Assembly (NCBI RefSeq): GCF_004570325.1
Contig: NZ_SPQO01000018.1
Coordinates: forward strand, 47,175-111,174
Length of the DNA: 64,000 bases
Source: Mycobacterium sp. PS03-16
GTDB taxonomy: Bacteria > Actinomycetota > Actinomycetes > Mycobacteriales > Mycobacteriaceae
Reading direction: 5' to 3'
Shown here: positions 17,291-26,635 of the stretch, one piece after another
Layout: each line of letters opens with the position of its first letter
Numbering within the stretch: position 1 is the stretch's first letter
Notes under the pieces: model-generated
What the model was told of the DNA's origin: nothing
What the model saw: only the letters and a program-made list of their open reading frames with translations
Databases searched by the model: none
Position numbers and translations under genes: made by a program

Positions 17291-19336
17291 TCAGGCCGCC
17301 GCGTCGTTGGTGCTGTTGTCCTTGTCGGTGTCGTTGGTGTTGGTCTCGTTGTCGTCGTTGTCGGCGCCGTCGTCGTTGCTCTCGGTCGGCTGATCGTCGT
17401 CGTCGTCGTTGGTGGCCGCAGGCTTCTTGGGCCCGTTGACGACCTTGGTCAACGTGTCGCGGGTGCCGTTGATCGCGTCGTTGAGGCGCTTGCCTGCCTC
17501 GTCGATGGAATCCTGGAACCGCTCGCCGGCCTGGCGCAGCGCCTTCTCGAACTCGCTGGCGCGGTAGGCCGGTTTCGGGGTGACGGCTTCGTCGCCCTCT
17601 TCGACGACCTCGCCGTCGACCGGTCCGGTGCCCTCGGTCGTGTCGGTGACGCCCTGCTCGTTCGTGGTGTTCGTCGACACGAGGCGCGCCTGGTCCTCGG
17701 TCTGGCTCAGCGGACCCGGCAGACCCGGGATGTCCGGCAGACCAGGAATGTCCGACAGGTCTGGCAGCTCGATGTCGGGCAGCTCGAGACCAGGTAGATC
17801 CGGTCCGCCCGGCAGGCCGGGCAGGTTCAGATCGAGGTTGTCGAGGACGTCTTCGACGGCGGCTTCGATGTTTTCCACGAAGTCGCCCAGCCCTGGAATG
17901 CGGTCTGCGAGATCACCGATGGTGGTCGGCAGGCCGAGCAGGTCCAGCAGCGTGGTGATCGGGTTGGTCACGCCGCCGAGCGGCCCGCGCACGCCGGGGA
18001 TGCCGCCGTAGAAGAAGGCGTCCTGGATACCGGCGAACAGCGCCTCGGCCAGGTCGCCGGGAACCTCGCCCCAGTCGATGTTCTGCGGGAGGGTGAAGAA
18101 CGGCACGCCGCCAGGGCCTTGGCCGAGGTCACCGTCGCCGAAGTTGCCGGTGAAGTCGCGCGGATACGGATCCAACGGGTCATCCATGTTCTGGGTGACG
18201 TTGGTGTAACCCAGATTGGTCAGGATCTTCAGGGCCGGCTCGATCGCGTCGGCGAACGGGTTGGTGAAGCCGAAGATGCCGCCGGTGAAGAAGTTCGCGA
18301 TGTCCGCGGGGTACCGGAACGGCTCGAGGATCGGGAGGCTGTCCACCGGCACCGTGAGGAAGATGTTGGCCGATCCCTCGGTCAGAACCTCACCGATCAC
18401 CGAACCCAGATCGATCTGGTCGCCGAGTGCCGCGAAGTCGCCGCCGCGCAGGATGTAGGTCGGGAACAGGAATGCCGCGCCATTGTTGGCGAGCGTGAAC
18501 GGATTCGGCCACGCCGCGAAGTCGGACAGCGGGTCGTACTCCACCGTCGCGTCGACCTTGATCGGCGTGAACGAGTCCGGGAAGAGCGGTACGCCGTCGC
18601 CCTCGACCTCCGGCGTGACGACGCTGTTGAGGCCGAAGAGCCCCAAGAAGGGATCGAGCAGGGGGAACGCCCGCGCGGCGATGCCGCCGTCCGCACGACC
18701 GGGGTTCCTCAGCAGGATCAGCGGCAGGATGGTCGCCGGGTTCAGGATCCCGGGCTCGTTCGCGTAATAGTCGGCGATGTCCGGATACGCCATCCCGGCG
18801 CCCAACGATCCGAGGCCGAAGCCAATCACCACGGGCACGCGGGCGCCGTTGAGGACGGTACCCAGCAGACCTGCCACCGCGCCGCCGGTCGGGCCGAGGA
18901 GCTGGGTCAGCAGCGGGGCCAGGATCTGGGTGAGCGCCGCGCCGTTGACCACGGTGTCGGTGCTGGTGACCTCGTCAGTGATCAGCGGCGGAAAGGCCGG
19001 CACGTAGCCGAGATTCAGCCCGAACAGCGCGGCGAGCGCGAAGGGCGGGCCGGTGGTCACGATGTTGATGCCGGCCGCTTCGAGTGCGTCGAGCGGGCCG
19101 TTGATGTCGTCGAGCGGGATGCCGAGCGCCTGCAGGAGCGGGCCCAGGTTCAGCACGTCGGTCAGCGCGGTGTTCTGCACCTCCGCGGTGACGGATCGCG
19201 CCTCGATGAGGGGCAGCGCGCTGGCCGTCGGGGCGGTGAGCCCCATGGTCAACGCCGCGGACGTCGCCGCCGCGCCTCCCATCAACGCGGCTTTCTTGAT
19301 CCGCTTCCGCGCCTGCTTGTTCCGATGCCTCGCCAC
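17291..19336 (-). CDS. secreted PE-PPE-domain-like protein with acidic tail (paralog A)
   Basis: A 681-residue exported protein: basic N-terminus (RHRNKQARKRIKK), hydrophobic signal segment ending near TASA (about residue 40), then a domain related to the PE-PPE hydrolase domain (PF08237). Recognisable blocks are KVDATVEYDPLSDFAAWPNP, LPILEPFRYPADIANF and EPALKILTNLGYTNV. No PE or PPE domain precedes it. The expected GxSxS/G nucleophile elbow seems replaced by GFGLGSLGAG, so activity is doubtful. A Pro/Leu/Gly/Asp repeat region (about 510-550) and an Asp/Asn-rich tail follow. The GTG at 19336 is chosen because GGAGGGGG precedes it. It is a clear paralog of the next gene and shares its promoter. 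Confidence 0.85.
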   Translation of the reverse strand: MARHRNKQARKRIKKAALMGGAAATSAALTMGLTAPTASALPLIEARSVTAEVQNTALTDVLNLGPLLQALGIPLDDINGPLDALEAAGINIVTTGPPFALAALFGLNLGYVPAFPPLITDEVTSTDTVVNGAALTQILAPLLTQLLGPTGGAVAGLLGTVLNGARVPVVIGFGLGSLGAGMAYPDIADYYANEPGILNPATILPLILLRNPGRADGGIAARAFPLLDPFLGLFGLNSVVTPEVEGDGVPLFPDSFTPIKVDATVEYDPLSDFAAWPNPFTLANNGAAFLFPTYILRGGDFAALGDQIDLGSVIGEVLTEGSANIFLTVPVDSLPILEPFRYPADIANFFTGGIFGFTNPFADAIEPALKILTNLGYTNVTQNMDDPLDPYPRDFTGNFGDGDLGQGPGGVPFFTLPQNIDWGEVPGDLAEALFAGIQDAFFYGGIPGVRGPLGGVTNPITTLLDLLGLPTTIGDLADRIPGLGDFVENIEAAVEDVLDNLDLNLPGLPGGPDLPGLELPDIELPDLSDIPGLPDIPGLPGPLSQTEDQARLVSTNTTNEQGVTDTTEGTGPVDGEVVEEGDEAVTPKPAYRASEFEKALRQAGERFQDSIDEAGKRLNDAINGTRDTLTKVVNGPKKPAATNDDDDDQPTESNDDGADNDDNETNTNDTDKDNSTNDAAA

Positions 19337-19373
19337 CAGGACCCCCTCCAGCAACCTTTGTCGATGTGTGATG

Positions 19374-19424
19374 AAGCTAACACAGCGCTAGGTGAACATG
19401 AAAAGAACCTGAGTAAGAACTGAG
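19374..19424 (-). promoter_or_regulatory. conserved promoter with 11-bp-spaced CTCAG repeats (copy A)
   Basis: On the minus strand, CTCAG occurs at 19424-19420 and 19413-19409 (11-bp period), followed after 29 bases by a TAGCTT -10 hexamer (19379-19374). Bases around it (CTCAGT-N3-TACTCAG-N7-TCATG) recur in the promoter of the paralog at 22698-22749. The repeat sits near -45, a normal place for an activator of the OmpR type. Confidence 0.55.
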
Positions 19425-19963
19425 ACTGTATTTGTAGATTCAAGCTGTGGCGACGCGACAACCCGCCGTGATCAGCGGCGATGCGCCCGCTTCTGCTGGC
19501 GCTCAATGGCGGCTTTGCTACGCGGCGCGTGACTTTTCTCAGTTTGCCTCCCGAGCCACCGGGCAGACAGTGATCCCACGACCGAATGGGGCAAGCGCTA
19601 CACCGCCCTCAACCCCGAACCGGTTCTGGCTGCACACCGGCTCACCACTGCGCATGAGACAGATGTGAATGGTGGCTCGCACAGGTTGCGCACAAGCCAG
19701 CGCAGCTGAACCGTTACCGTCACGTGATGTTGCCGGAAGAAGCCCCCGCTTCGCCCTCAGCGGGGATGGATGTTGCTCAAACAACCGTTGAGGGCGCAAA
19801 CAGCAGTTCAGCGGCTTGAGTTGATAACCTGAGAAGCGTTCCTAGCATTGAAGCGACGGATGGCCGCGCCGGTCGGCTCACGCCAGTACGCACGCGCTGC
19901 GAGCAAACATTTTCCCGCCACTGCGCACAACGCGGATCCGATGGCCATTGGGCCGGACACGAA

Positions 19964-19995
19964 GAAGACCCCACCCAAGATGGGTGGGGCCTTCT
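19964..19995 (-). terminator. hairpin terminator after paralog B
   Basis: CCCCACCC (19969-19976) pairs with GGGTGGGG (19982-19989) around a five-base loop, flanked by AAG/CTT. Read on the minus strand it is followed by TCTTCTT, a fair rho-independent terminator for the gene that ends at 20005. Confidence 0.7.
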
Positions 19996-20004
19996 CCGCC
20001 GGGT

Positions 20005-22656
20005 CTACTCTGCGCCGGTCTCGCCGGTGCCGGCGTCCTGGTTGGCCGACTGCTCGCCGCCATCGTCGTCGTTGTCGACGGTCGTGCGCGGCTTCGGTGT
20101 GATGGCATCCCGGAACCTGTCGGCGGCATCGTCGATGCGGTCACCGATCCGCCCCACCGAGCGCTCGATGTTCTTCTCCGCTTCGCGAATCGCCTTGGAG
20201 ATCGGACCGCCCCGCCACTGAGAGTTGCCGTTTGTCGACACCTTGTCGTCGCCGCCGGTCGGGTCGGTACCCTCCTCGAGGACTATCGAAGAGTTCGCGC
20301 TGTTCTGCTGCGCGTCACCGGCGGGCGGGACCTCGGGCTGGCCGGCCGACGGAACCTCCGGTGCCTGTTGAGCGGCCTCCAACGTCCGCTCGACCTGTTC
20401 GTCCTGCACGCCTGCGCGCGCCTGGTCGCCGGTGATCGCGACGCTGCTGGGCGCGCCGGGCAGGTCGTCGAGGGCGCCGAGCAGGGCCTCGTTGATCTCC
20501 TCGGTGAGTGCCCAGATGCGGTCGCGGAAGTCCTCGATCGAGCCGTCGGCGCCACCGCCGAGGGCTTCGGGCAGCGCATCGCGCAGACCGTAGAGCGCCG
20601 GGTCGGCCACCCACAGCGGAGTGTCGACCGTGTTCTCGATGAGGTCGGCCAACGCCTCCGGACCGCCCTCGGCGAGGGCCAACAGGCGGGTCGGCCCGAG
20701 GACCGACGCAGCCAGGAGGCGGAGTCCGCTGGCCCCCAAGCCTTCTGCGACATCGAATGCCGAGTCGACGGGGCCGGTGGACGGTGTGTACCCGACCGGT
20801 GCTTGGCGCTCGAAGGCCTCGTAGAGCGTGTTGGCCACGACCTCGCCGATCCGCGTCAGCGGGTCGTTGCTGTCGAGCTGCGGCGCTGCCAGCGCGGCCA
20901 GCGATCCGGTGGGCAGTCCGAGGTCGGCGCCGAGGATGTCACCGAGTCCGGGGAAGGCGTCGAGCAGATCCGGGAGCTCAGGGATGCCGCCGTCGAGTCC
21001 GAGTAGGCCGGCAATGACCGCCAGCGGATTCGCCACCGGCACACCGGGGTTCACGCCCGGAATGCCGCCGGAGAAGAAGGCACTCTGGGTGCCGGCCACC
21101 AGCGCGGTGAACAGGTCCTCAGGCACCCGATCCCACTCGATGCCCTCGGGGAAGGTGAAGAACGGGGCGTACTCGCTACCGAAGTTCCCCGCGAAATCCC
21201 GCGGGTACGGGTCCAGCGGATTGGTCATGTCCTGGGTGACGTTGGTGTAGCCCAGGTTGACAAGAATCTTGAGCGCCGGCTCGACCGCATCGGCGAACGG
21301 ATTGGTAAAGCCGAAAGCGCCGCCGGTGAACAGATTCGCGACGTCCGCCGGATAACGGAACGGTTCGAGGAGCGGAAGTGCGTTCTGTTCAATGGTGATG
21401 AAGGCATTGATCGCCTGGAAGAACCCATCTTCGCCGTCAGGCAATTCGAGACCGAGAAGGCCATTCACGAGCGGCACCAACACTGATCTCGGCAGGGGCA
21501 GACTGCCGACGATCGGGATCCCACTCACAGTCAATCCGTCGCCAATGGCTCCGGACAAGACGTTGGTGAGGACACCGCCGAGGACCGGCTCGAGGACCTG
21601 CGGGAGCGCACTGGTGATGTCGGAGCCGCGCAAGATGTACGTCGGGAACAGGAATGCGGCGCCGTTGTTCGCCAGAGTGAAGGGGTTGGGCCACGCGGCG
21701 AAGTCGGATAGCGGGTCATACTCCACGGTGGCGTCGACCTTGATCGGCACCAGGACGGCACCGCCATCGGTTTCGACGTCCACCTCGGGAGTCACGACGC
21801 TGTTCTGGCCGAACAGCGCGAGCAATGGGTCGATCAAGGGCGCGAAGCGAGCCGCCACACCGCCGTCGGCGCGACCAGGGTTCCGCAGGAGAATCAGCGG
21901 CAGGATAGTGAGGCTGGTGCCGGCTTCTGCACCCTCGGCCGTACCGCCCGGCTGATTCGGCAGGTCGGCCACCACGTCGGGGTAGGCCATACCGGTGGCC
22001 AACGAGCCTAGCCCGAAGGCGAGCACGATCGGGATGCGAAGGTTCGGAAGCTCGATCGGAACACTGGGGGTTGCGGAGATGGTTTGGGGGATATTTCTGA
22101 CGGCGTTCAGAGCATAGGCAGTTCGGCAAGCCGTATCGGCCGCCTGACATCCGCCGCCACCGAGGAACTTCGGCGCGGTCGACCCGACGTTGTAGGCCAG
22201 GTTGTATGCCGGCTGATAAGCCGGGTTCGGCACCGTGATCGGAATCGTGATGTCGGTGTCGATGCCGCCGTAGGGAGTGTTGTTGATCTCCTCGGCGATC
22301 CGGTCGGGAAACGCCGGCACCCATGTCGGGTTCAGCCCGAGGATGCCGAGCGCCCCGAAAGGCGGCCCCGTCGTGATCACGTTGACGGGCAGCTCGCCGA
22401 CACCGGGAATGGAAGGGATCTCAAGCACGTCGCCGAGGTCCGGAACGCTGATCCCCAGCGCCTCCAGCACAGCGCCGACATTGAGCCCTTCGAGCGCCGC
22501 GAGATTGATCTCTTGCGATGCCGACCGGGGAACTGCTGCATTCGCCGCCGGCGCGGTCAGGCCCAAGGTCAGCGCGGTGGCAGTCACCGCGGCGCCACCC
22601 ATCATCGCGGCTTTCTTGGTGTACTTCCGAGCAGCCTTGCTCCGGTGCTTTGACAT
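20005..22656 (-). CDS. secreted PE-PPE-domain-like protein (paralog B, long form)
   Basis: The 883-residue product repeats the layout of paralog A: basic start MSKHRSKAARKYTKK, hydrophobic signal segment ending near AANA (about residue 36), then the same PE-PPE-like domain with KVDATVEYDPLSDFAAWPNP, LPLLEPFRYPADVANL and LKILVNLGYTNV. It has two insertions: about 50 residues before the FGLGSLATGMAYPD block, with a CQAADTAC pair of cysteines, and about 70 after the YILRG segment. It also has a longer C-terminal region with an acidic end. The GxSxG nucleophile is again replaced by FGLGS. ATG 22656 is chosen for the GGAGGGG nine bases upstream; the 91-residue extension upstream has no signal and no coding character. 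Confidence 0.85.
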   Translation of the reverse strand: MSKHRSKAARKYTKKAAMMGGAAVTATALTLGLTAPAANAAVPRSASQEINLAALEGLNVGAVLEALGISVPDLGDVLEIPSIPGVGELPVNVITTGPPFGALGILGLNPTWVPAFPDRIAEEINNTPYGGIDTDITIPITVPNPAYQPAYNLAYNVGSTAPKFLGGGGCQAADTACRTAYALNAVRNIPQTISATPSVPIELPNLRIPIVLAFGLGSLATGMAYPDVVADLPNQPGGTAEGAEAGTSLTILPLILLRNPGRADGGVAARFAPLIDPLLALFGQNSVVTPEVDVETDGGAVLVPIKVDATVEYDPLSDFAAWPNPFTLANNGAAFLFPTYILRGSDITSALPQVLEPVLGGVLTNVLSGAIGDGLTVSGIPIVGSLPLPRSVLVPLVNGLLGLELPDGEDGFFQAINAFITIEQNALPLLEPFRYPADVANLFTGGAFGFTNPFADAVEPALKILVNLGYTNVTQDMTNPLDPYPRDFAGNFGSEYAPFFTFPEGIEWDRVPEDLFTALVAGTQSAFFSGGIPGVNPGVPVANPLAVIAGLLGLDGGIPELPDLLDAFPGLGDILGADLGLPTGSLAALAAPQLDSNDPLTRIGEVVANTLYEAFERQAPVGYTPSTGPVDSAFDVAEGLGASGLRLLAASVLGPTRLLALAEGGPEALADLIENTVDTPLWVADPALYGLRDALPEALGGGADGSIEDFRDRIWALTEEINEALLGALDDLPGAPSSVAITGDQARAGVQDEQVERTLEAAQQAPEVPSAGQPEVPPAGDAQQNSANSSIVLEEGTDPTGGDDKVSTNGNSQWRGGPISKAIREAEKNIERSVGRIGDRIDDAADRFRDAITPKPRTTVDNDDDGGEQSANQDAGTGETGAE

Positions 22657-22697
22657 TCCAGTGATTCCCCTCCAGCAACGCCTGAGTGCGTGTGAGG

Positions 22698-22749
22698 AAG
22701 CTAACACCAGAACGGCAAGATCATGAGATACGGCTGAGTATTTACTGAG
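22698..22749 (-). promoter_or_regulatory. conserved promoter with 11-bp-spaced CTCAG repeats (copy B)
   Basis: Minus-strand CTCAG copies at 22749-22745 and 22738-22734 (11-bp period), then a TAGCTT hexamer at 22703-22698, match the promoter of paralog A base for base in the motif positions. Distance from repeat to hexamer differs by one base. Confidence 0.55.
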
Positions 22750-23133
22750 AATCCGTTGCTTGGTCAAGCACTTGGAGAGTTGGCCCGAAACAAGATCAGC
22801 TACTTCTCCGGTCACTAATATCGGCTGGTTGAGGACACCGGGTTCATCCGGACCCGAACCACCGGCGTGACCCATTGCTGATACATCGTAGCACTTCAAG
22901 CGCTTACAGAGATCACGGGCGACGGCCAACGGCCCGTCAATCGGAGACGAAGGCGCGCCGGAATTTGATTCGCTTAGCTACCGACATCAGCCGCTGAGCG
23001 AAACGAGCATCACCATACCGATTCGCTGAGAATACAAAACTTGAAACAGCAACGTTTCCTCAGAACTGAGGGTGCGGACACGCGTGAGCCTCGCAGTAGT
23101 GATCTCTAGCCGCCCGGACCACGATTCCAGCAA
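22750..23133. other. intergenic region upstream of paralog B
   Basis: No gene is visible. The stretch is less GC-rich than average and contains a perfect palindrome CCTCAG-AA-CTGAGG at 23059-23072, whose half-site is the CTCAG unit found in the promoters of both paralogs. Confidence 0.5.
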
Positions 23134-23493
23134 TCACGTCGCGGCGATGCAGAACGCATTCCCCGCCGGGTCGGCCAATACCACCCAACTGAAGTCCGGC
23201 CCGAAGCTGTGTCGGCCGGTCTCCGCGGCGCCGGCCGCCACCAGGCGAGCCACCTCGGCTTCGACGTCCGCGGCGGCGAAGTCCACGTGGATGCGGTTCT
23301 TGCCCGGCGTCACGTCGGGCACCTTCTGAAATCCCAATCGCAGCCCGGACTCGAGCATGACGACGACGAACTCGCCCGGCGCCAGGGCATTCACCTCACC
23401 GCCGATGGCGTCGGCCCACCAGGCCGACAGCGCATCCGGATCGTCACAGTCGATGGTGATCATTTCCACGGTCATGGCCATGGCGCCGACCAT
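23134..23493 (-). CDS. VOC (glyoxalase/bleomycin-resistance fold) protein
   Basis: A 119-residue single VOC module: beta-alpha-beta start VEMITIDCDDPDALSAWWADA, then VVVMLESGLRLGFQKVPD, and a second half with RIHVDFAAADVEAEVARL and a closing VLADPAGNAFCI. Such domains act as metal-dependent lyases, isomerases or dioxygenases, or bind drugs. A metal-binding set is only partly present (H in IHVDF, none obvious elsewhere), so the activity is unknown. The counterpart is Rv0801, beside pepC as here. It begins three bases after the pepC stop, so the two are co-transcribed. Internal ATGs at residues 5 and 7 could be the true start. Confidence 0.78.
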   Translation of the reverse strand: MVGAMAMTVEMITIDCDDPDALSAWWADAIGGEVNALAPGEFVVVMLESGLRLGFQKVPDVTPGKNRIHVDFAAADVEAEVARLVAAGAAETGRHSFGPDFSWVVLADPAGNAFCIAAT

Positions 23494-23496
23494 AGA

Positions 23497-24756
23497 TCAA
23501 GCCGGTGACAGAAACGCCTGCAACGCCGCCGCGTAGGCCGCCACATCGTCGGCCCCCATCACTTCGCGCGCGGAGTGCATCGCGAGCTGAGCCGCGCCCA
23601 CGTCAACGGTGGGGATGCCCGTGCGCGCGGCGGTCATCGGTCCGATGGTCGACCCGCACGGCAGGTCGGCACGGTGCTCGTAGCGCTGCATCGGCACCCC
23701 GGCCTGCGCGCAGGCCAACGCGAACGCGGCGGCCGTGCGACCGTCGGTGGCGTAGCGCAGGTTGGGCTGCACCTTGAGCACCGGCCCGGCGTTCACCTCG
23801 ATGAGGTGTCCCGGCTCGTGGCGCTCCGGGTAGTTGGGGTGGGTGGCGTGCGCCATGTCCCCGGACGCCACCATTGAGCCGGACATCCGGCGCAGCAGCG
23901 TCTCCCGGTCGCCCCCGGCGGCCAACGTTATGCGCTCCAAGACGGTCGGCAGCAGCTCCGACTGGGCACCGTGGTCCGACGTCGAGCCCACCTCCTCGTG
24001 GTCGAACAGCGCCAGCACCGGCACGACGCCGGTCGGCTGCGCCGCCAGCAGCGCCTCCAGCCCGGCGTAGCAGGTGGCCTGGTTGTCCAGCCGCGGCGCG
24101 CTGAGCAGCGTGCGGTCCGCGCCCACCAGAGTCGACGGGGTCAGGTCATGGGTCATCAGATCGGCGGCGAGCACGTCGCCGGCCGGCACCCCCGCGCGCT
24201 CGGCCACCCAGTCCATGAACGAGCGGGCCGCGCTTCCCACTCCCCATACGGCATTGACGTGGCGCTGCGGGTCGAGGCTCACGCCCTTACGGTCCTCGGA
24301 GAGGTGGATCGCCAACTGCGGCACACGCAGCACCGGCTCATCGACCCGCACCAACCGGTCCTCGACACGGTCGCCCATCCGGACCGACAACCGCCCACTG
24401 AACCCCAGCTCGCGGTCCAGCCACGAGTTGAGCCACGCCCCGCCGTAGGGCTGCAGCGCCACCACCTGCCAGCCGGACACGAACCGATCGGGATGCTGTT
24501 TCACGCGCAGGTTGGGGCTGTCGGTGTGACCGCCGACGATGCGGAACGGCGCGGCCGTCTCACCGTTCGACCGCCAGGCCACCAGGGACCCCGCGCGTAC
24601 CGTGAAGAAGTCCCCCACACCCGACGGCCATGCATCGGTTTCGGCGAGTTCGGTGAACCCGGCGTCGCGCAGTCGGTCGGCCACGGTGGCGCACACATGG
24701 AACGGGGACGGTGACGCGTCGATGAAGGCGCAGAGGCCATGGGGGCTAGCTGGCAT
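23497..24756 (-). CDS. pepC: M18 family aminopeptidase
   Basis: The 419-residue enzyme is an M18 (aspartyl-aminopeptidase type) metallopeptidase, Rv0800 counterpart. Metal ligands of the two-zinc centre are seen in GGHTDSPNL (His and Asp), LFDHEEVGS (Glu pair and Asp), and the C-terminal region with [10 protein letters not shown] (His). It would remove N-terminal residues from peptides in the cytosol. The start at ATG 24756 gives [20 protein letters not shown], matching the mycobacterial N-terminus. A GTG at 24792 would add 12 residues and overlap the promoter of the divergent peroxidase gene. Confidence 0.92.
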   Translation of the reverse strand: MPASPHGLCAFIDASPSPFHVCATVADRLRDAGFTELAETDAWPSGVGDFFTVRAGSLVAWRSNGETAAPFRIVGGHTDSPNLRVKQHPDRFVSGWQVVALQPYGGAWLNSWLDRELGFSGRLSVRMGDRVEDRLVRVDEPVLRVPQLAIHLSEDRKGVSLDPQRHVNAVWGVGSAARSFMDWVAERAGVPAGDVLAADLMTHDLTPSTLVGADRTLLSAPRLDNQATCYAGLEALLAAQPTGVVPVLALFDHEEVGSTSDHGAQSELLPTVLERITLAAGGDRETLLRRMSGSMVASGDMAHATHPNYPERHEPGHLIEVNAGPVLKVQPNLRYATDGRTAAAFALACAQAGVPMQRYEHRADLPCGSTIGPMTAARTGIPTVDVGAAQLAMHSAREVMGADDVAAYAAALQAFLSPA

Positions 24757-24794
24757 CTTTCCATCTTGACCGGCGTTTTCGATCATGATCACGC

Positions 24795-24800
24795 TAGGGT
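24795..24800 (+). promoter_or_regulatory. -10 element (TAGGGT) for a leaderless DyP-encapsulin mRNA
   Basis: TAGGGT is followed by six bases and the GTG at 24807. A perfect palindrome GATCATGATC (24781-24790) lies just upstream and could be an operator. Confidence 0.55.
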
Positions 24801-24806
24801 CCAGTT

Positions 24807-25826
24807 GTGCCCGATCTTGAACCGCAACCGGTGCTCGCGCCGCTCACGCCGGCCGCGATCTTCCTGGTGGCGACGATCGACGACGGCGGTGAACCCACCG
24901 TGCACGACGCGTTGGGCGACATCTCGGGTCTGGTGCGCGCGATCGGGTTTCGTGACCCCACCAAGAACCTTTCGGTGATCATCTCGATCGGCTCCGATGC
25001 GTGGGACCGTTTGTTCGCCGGCCCGCGGCCCGCGCAACTGCGTCCGTTCCGCCCGCTCGACGGCCCACGGCATCGGGCCCCGGCCACCCCGGGTGACGTG
25101 CTGTTCCACATCCGCGCCGAATCCATGGACGTGTGCTTCGAATTGGCGATCAAGCTCACCGAGGCGATGGCCGGGGCCATCACGCTCGTCGACGAGGTGC
25201 ACGGGTTCAAGTTCTTTGACAACCGCGATCTGCTCGGGTTCGTCGACGGCACCGAGAACCCGGACGGTGCGTTGGCCGGCGCGGCCACCCGGATCGGCGA
25301 CGAGGACCCCGAGTTCGCCGGGGGCTGCTACGTCCACGTGCAGCGCTACGTCCACGACATGGCGGCGTGGAACGCGCTGTCGGTCGAGGAGCAGGAGCGG
25401 GTGATCGGCCGGACCAAGCTCGACGACATCGAACTCGGTGATGCGGTCAAACCGGCCAATTCCCATGTGGCGCTGAACGTCATCGAGGACGCCGACGGCA
25501 ACGAACTGAAGATCGTGCGGCACAACATGCCGTTCGGCGAGGTCGGCAAGGGCGAGTTCGGCACCTACTACATCGGCTACTCGCGCACCCCGGACGTCAC
25601 CGAACGCATGCTGACCAACATGTTCATCGGCGACCCGCCCGGCAACACCGACCGCATCCTCGACTTCTCCACCGCGGTCACCGGATCGATGTTCTTCACT
25701 CCCACCGTCGACTTCCTCGACGACCCTCCGCCGCTGCCCGATTCGGCTCCCCCGGCCGAGCCGGTCAGCGTCCCGAGCCGCGACGACGGCTCGCTGGGGA
25801 TCGGCAGCATGAAAGGAACCCGTTGA
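24807..25826 (+). CDS. dyp: Dyp-type heme peroxidase, encapsulin cargo
   Basis: The 339-residue protein is a dye-decolorising peroxidase (Rv0799c). The family motif GFVDGTENP is at residues 144-152 with the catalytic aspartate D147, and IVRHNMPFG holds the distal arginine. After a Pro-rich linker (about 305-322) the protein ends [13 protein letters not shown], the known cargo-loading peptide that binds the inside of encapsulin shells. The peroxidase would oxidise substrates with hydrogen peroxide inside the nanocompartment; in M. tuberculosis this complex acts in oxidative stress at acid pH. The stop overlaps the encapsulin start (TGATG), so the two are translated together. The promoter suggests a leaderless mRNA. 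Confidence 0.96.
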   Translation: MPDLEPQPVLAPLTPAAIFLVATIDDGGEPTVHDALGDISGLVRAIGFRDPTKNLSVIISIGSDAWDRLFAGPRPAQLRPFRPLDGPRHRAPATPGDVLFHIRAESMDVCFELAIKLTEAMAGAITLVDEVHGFKFFDNRDLLGFVDGTENPDGALAGAATRIGDEDPEFAGGCYVHVQRYVHDMAAWNALSVEEQERVIGRTKLDDIELGDAVKPANSHVALNVIEDADGNELKIVRHNMPFGEVGKGEFGTYYIGYSRTPDVTERMLTNMFIGDPPGNTDRILDFSTAVTGSMFFTPTVDFLDDPPPLPDSAPPAEPVSVPSRDDGSLGIGSMKGTR

Positions 25827-26623
25827 TGAACAACCTCTATCGCGACCTGGCGCCGATCACCGAGGCCGCCTGGGCGGAGATCGAACAGGAAGCGACGCGG
25901 ACGTTCAAGCGCCACATCGCCGGGCGCCGCGTGGTCGACGTCAGCGGACCCGGCGGTCCGGCGACGGCGGCCGTCTCGACGGGTCATCTGCGCGACGTGA
26001 CACCGCCCGGCGACGGCGTGGTGGCCCATCTGCGCGAGAGCAAGCCGCTGGTGCGGCTGCGGGTGCCGTTCACGGTCTCGCGCACCGCGATCGACGATGT
26101 CGAGAGGGGATCGCAGGATTCGGACTGGGATCCGGTCAAGGAGGCGGCCAAGAAGCTGGCGTTCGCCGAAGACCGGGCGATCTTCGAAGGGTATGGGGCG
26201 GCCGCTATCGACGGAATCCGGATGTGCAGCAACAACGCCGCACTCGCGCTACCGCAGGATCCGCGCGAGATGCCCGACGTGCTCGCCCAGGCGCTCTCGC
26301 GATTGCGCCTGGCCGGCGTCGACGGTCCCTACTCGGTGTTGCTGTCGGCCGAGGTCTACACCAAGGTCAGCGAGACCACCGAGCACGGCTATCCGATCCG
26401 CGAGCACCTCAACCGCCTCGTCGACGGTGACATCATCTGGGCGCCGGCGATCGACGGCGCGTTCGTTTTGTCTACTCGCGGTGGGGATTTCGACCTCCAG
26501 CTGGGCACCGATGTGTCGATCGGGTACCTGTCCCACGACGCCGCTTCCGTGCAGCTCTACCTGGAGGAGACGCTGACGTTCCTCTGCTACACCGCTGAGG
26601 CGTCCGTCGCGCTGACGGCCTGA
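25826..26623 (+). CDS. cfp29: family 1 encapsulin shell protein
   Basis: The 265-residue product is a type 1 encapsulin (Cfp29, Rv0798c) of the HK97-fold; 60 copies form a shell of about 24 nm. Signature segments are NNLYRDLAPITEAAWAEIEQEA at the start, the TFKRHIAGRRVVDVSGPGG strand-loop, and DLQLGTDVSIGYLSHD near the end. It houses the DyP peroxidase encoded immediately upstream. The start is the ATG at 25826 that shares a base with the dyp stop; a TTG three bases earlier is in frame but not needed. The gene ends 12 bases from the convergent purQ stop. Confidence 0.96.
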   Translation: MNNLYRDLAPITEAAWAEIEQEATRTFKRHIAGRRVVDVSGPGGPATAAVSTGHLRDVTPPGDGVVAHLRESKPLVRLRVPFTVSRTAIDDVERGSQDSDWDPVKEAAKKLAFAEDRAIFEGYGAAAIDGIRMCSNNAALALPQDPREMPDVLAQALSRLRLAGVDGPYSVLLSAEVYTKVSETTEHGYPIREHLNRLVDGDIIWAPAIDGAFVLSTRGGDFDLQLGTDVSIGYLSHDAASVQLYLEETLTFLCYTAEASVALTA

Positions 26624-26635
26624 TCCCGGCTCGCC

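Larger units (their letters stand above)
19337..20004. other. 668-bp intergenic region between the two secreted paralogs
   Basis: It holds the promoter of paralog A at its left end and the terminator of paralog B at its right end. The middle (about 19440-19960) is visibly less GC-rich than the surroundings, and no start codon with coding character was found there. Short frames exist on both strands but show no recognisable protein. Confidence 0.6.

Noticed and set aside
22657..22929. 91-residue extension of paralog B
   Set aside because: It precedes the signal peptide, crosses the promoter and ribosome site and has no signal of its own.
25823..25825. TTG as encapsulin start
   Set aside because: The ATG three bases later has the normal TGATG overlap and gives the family length of 265.
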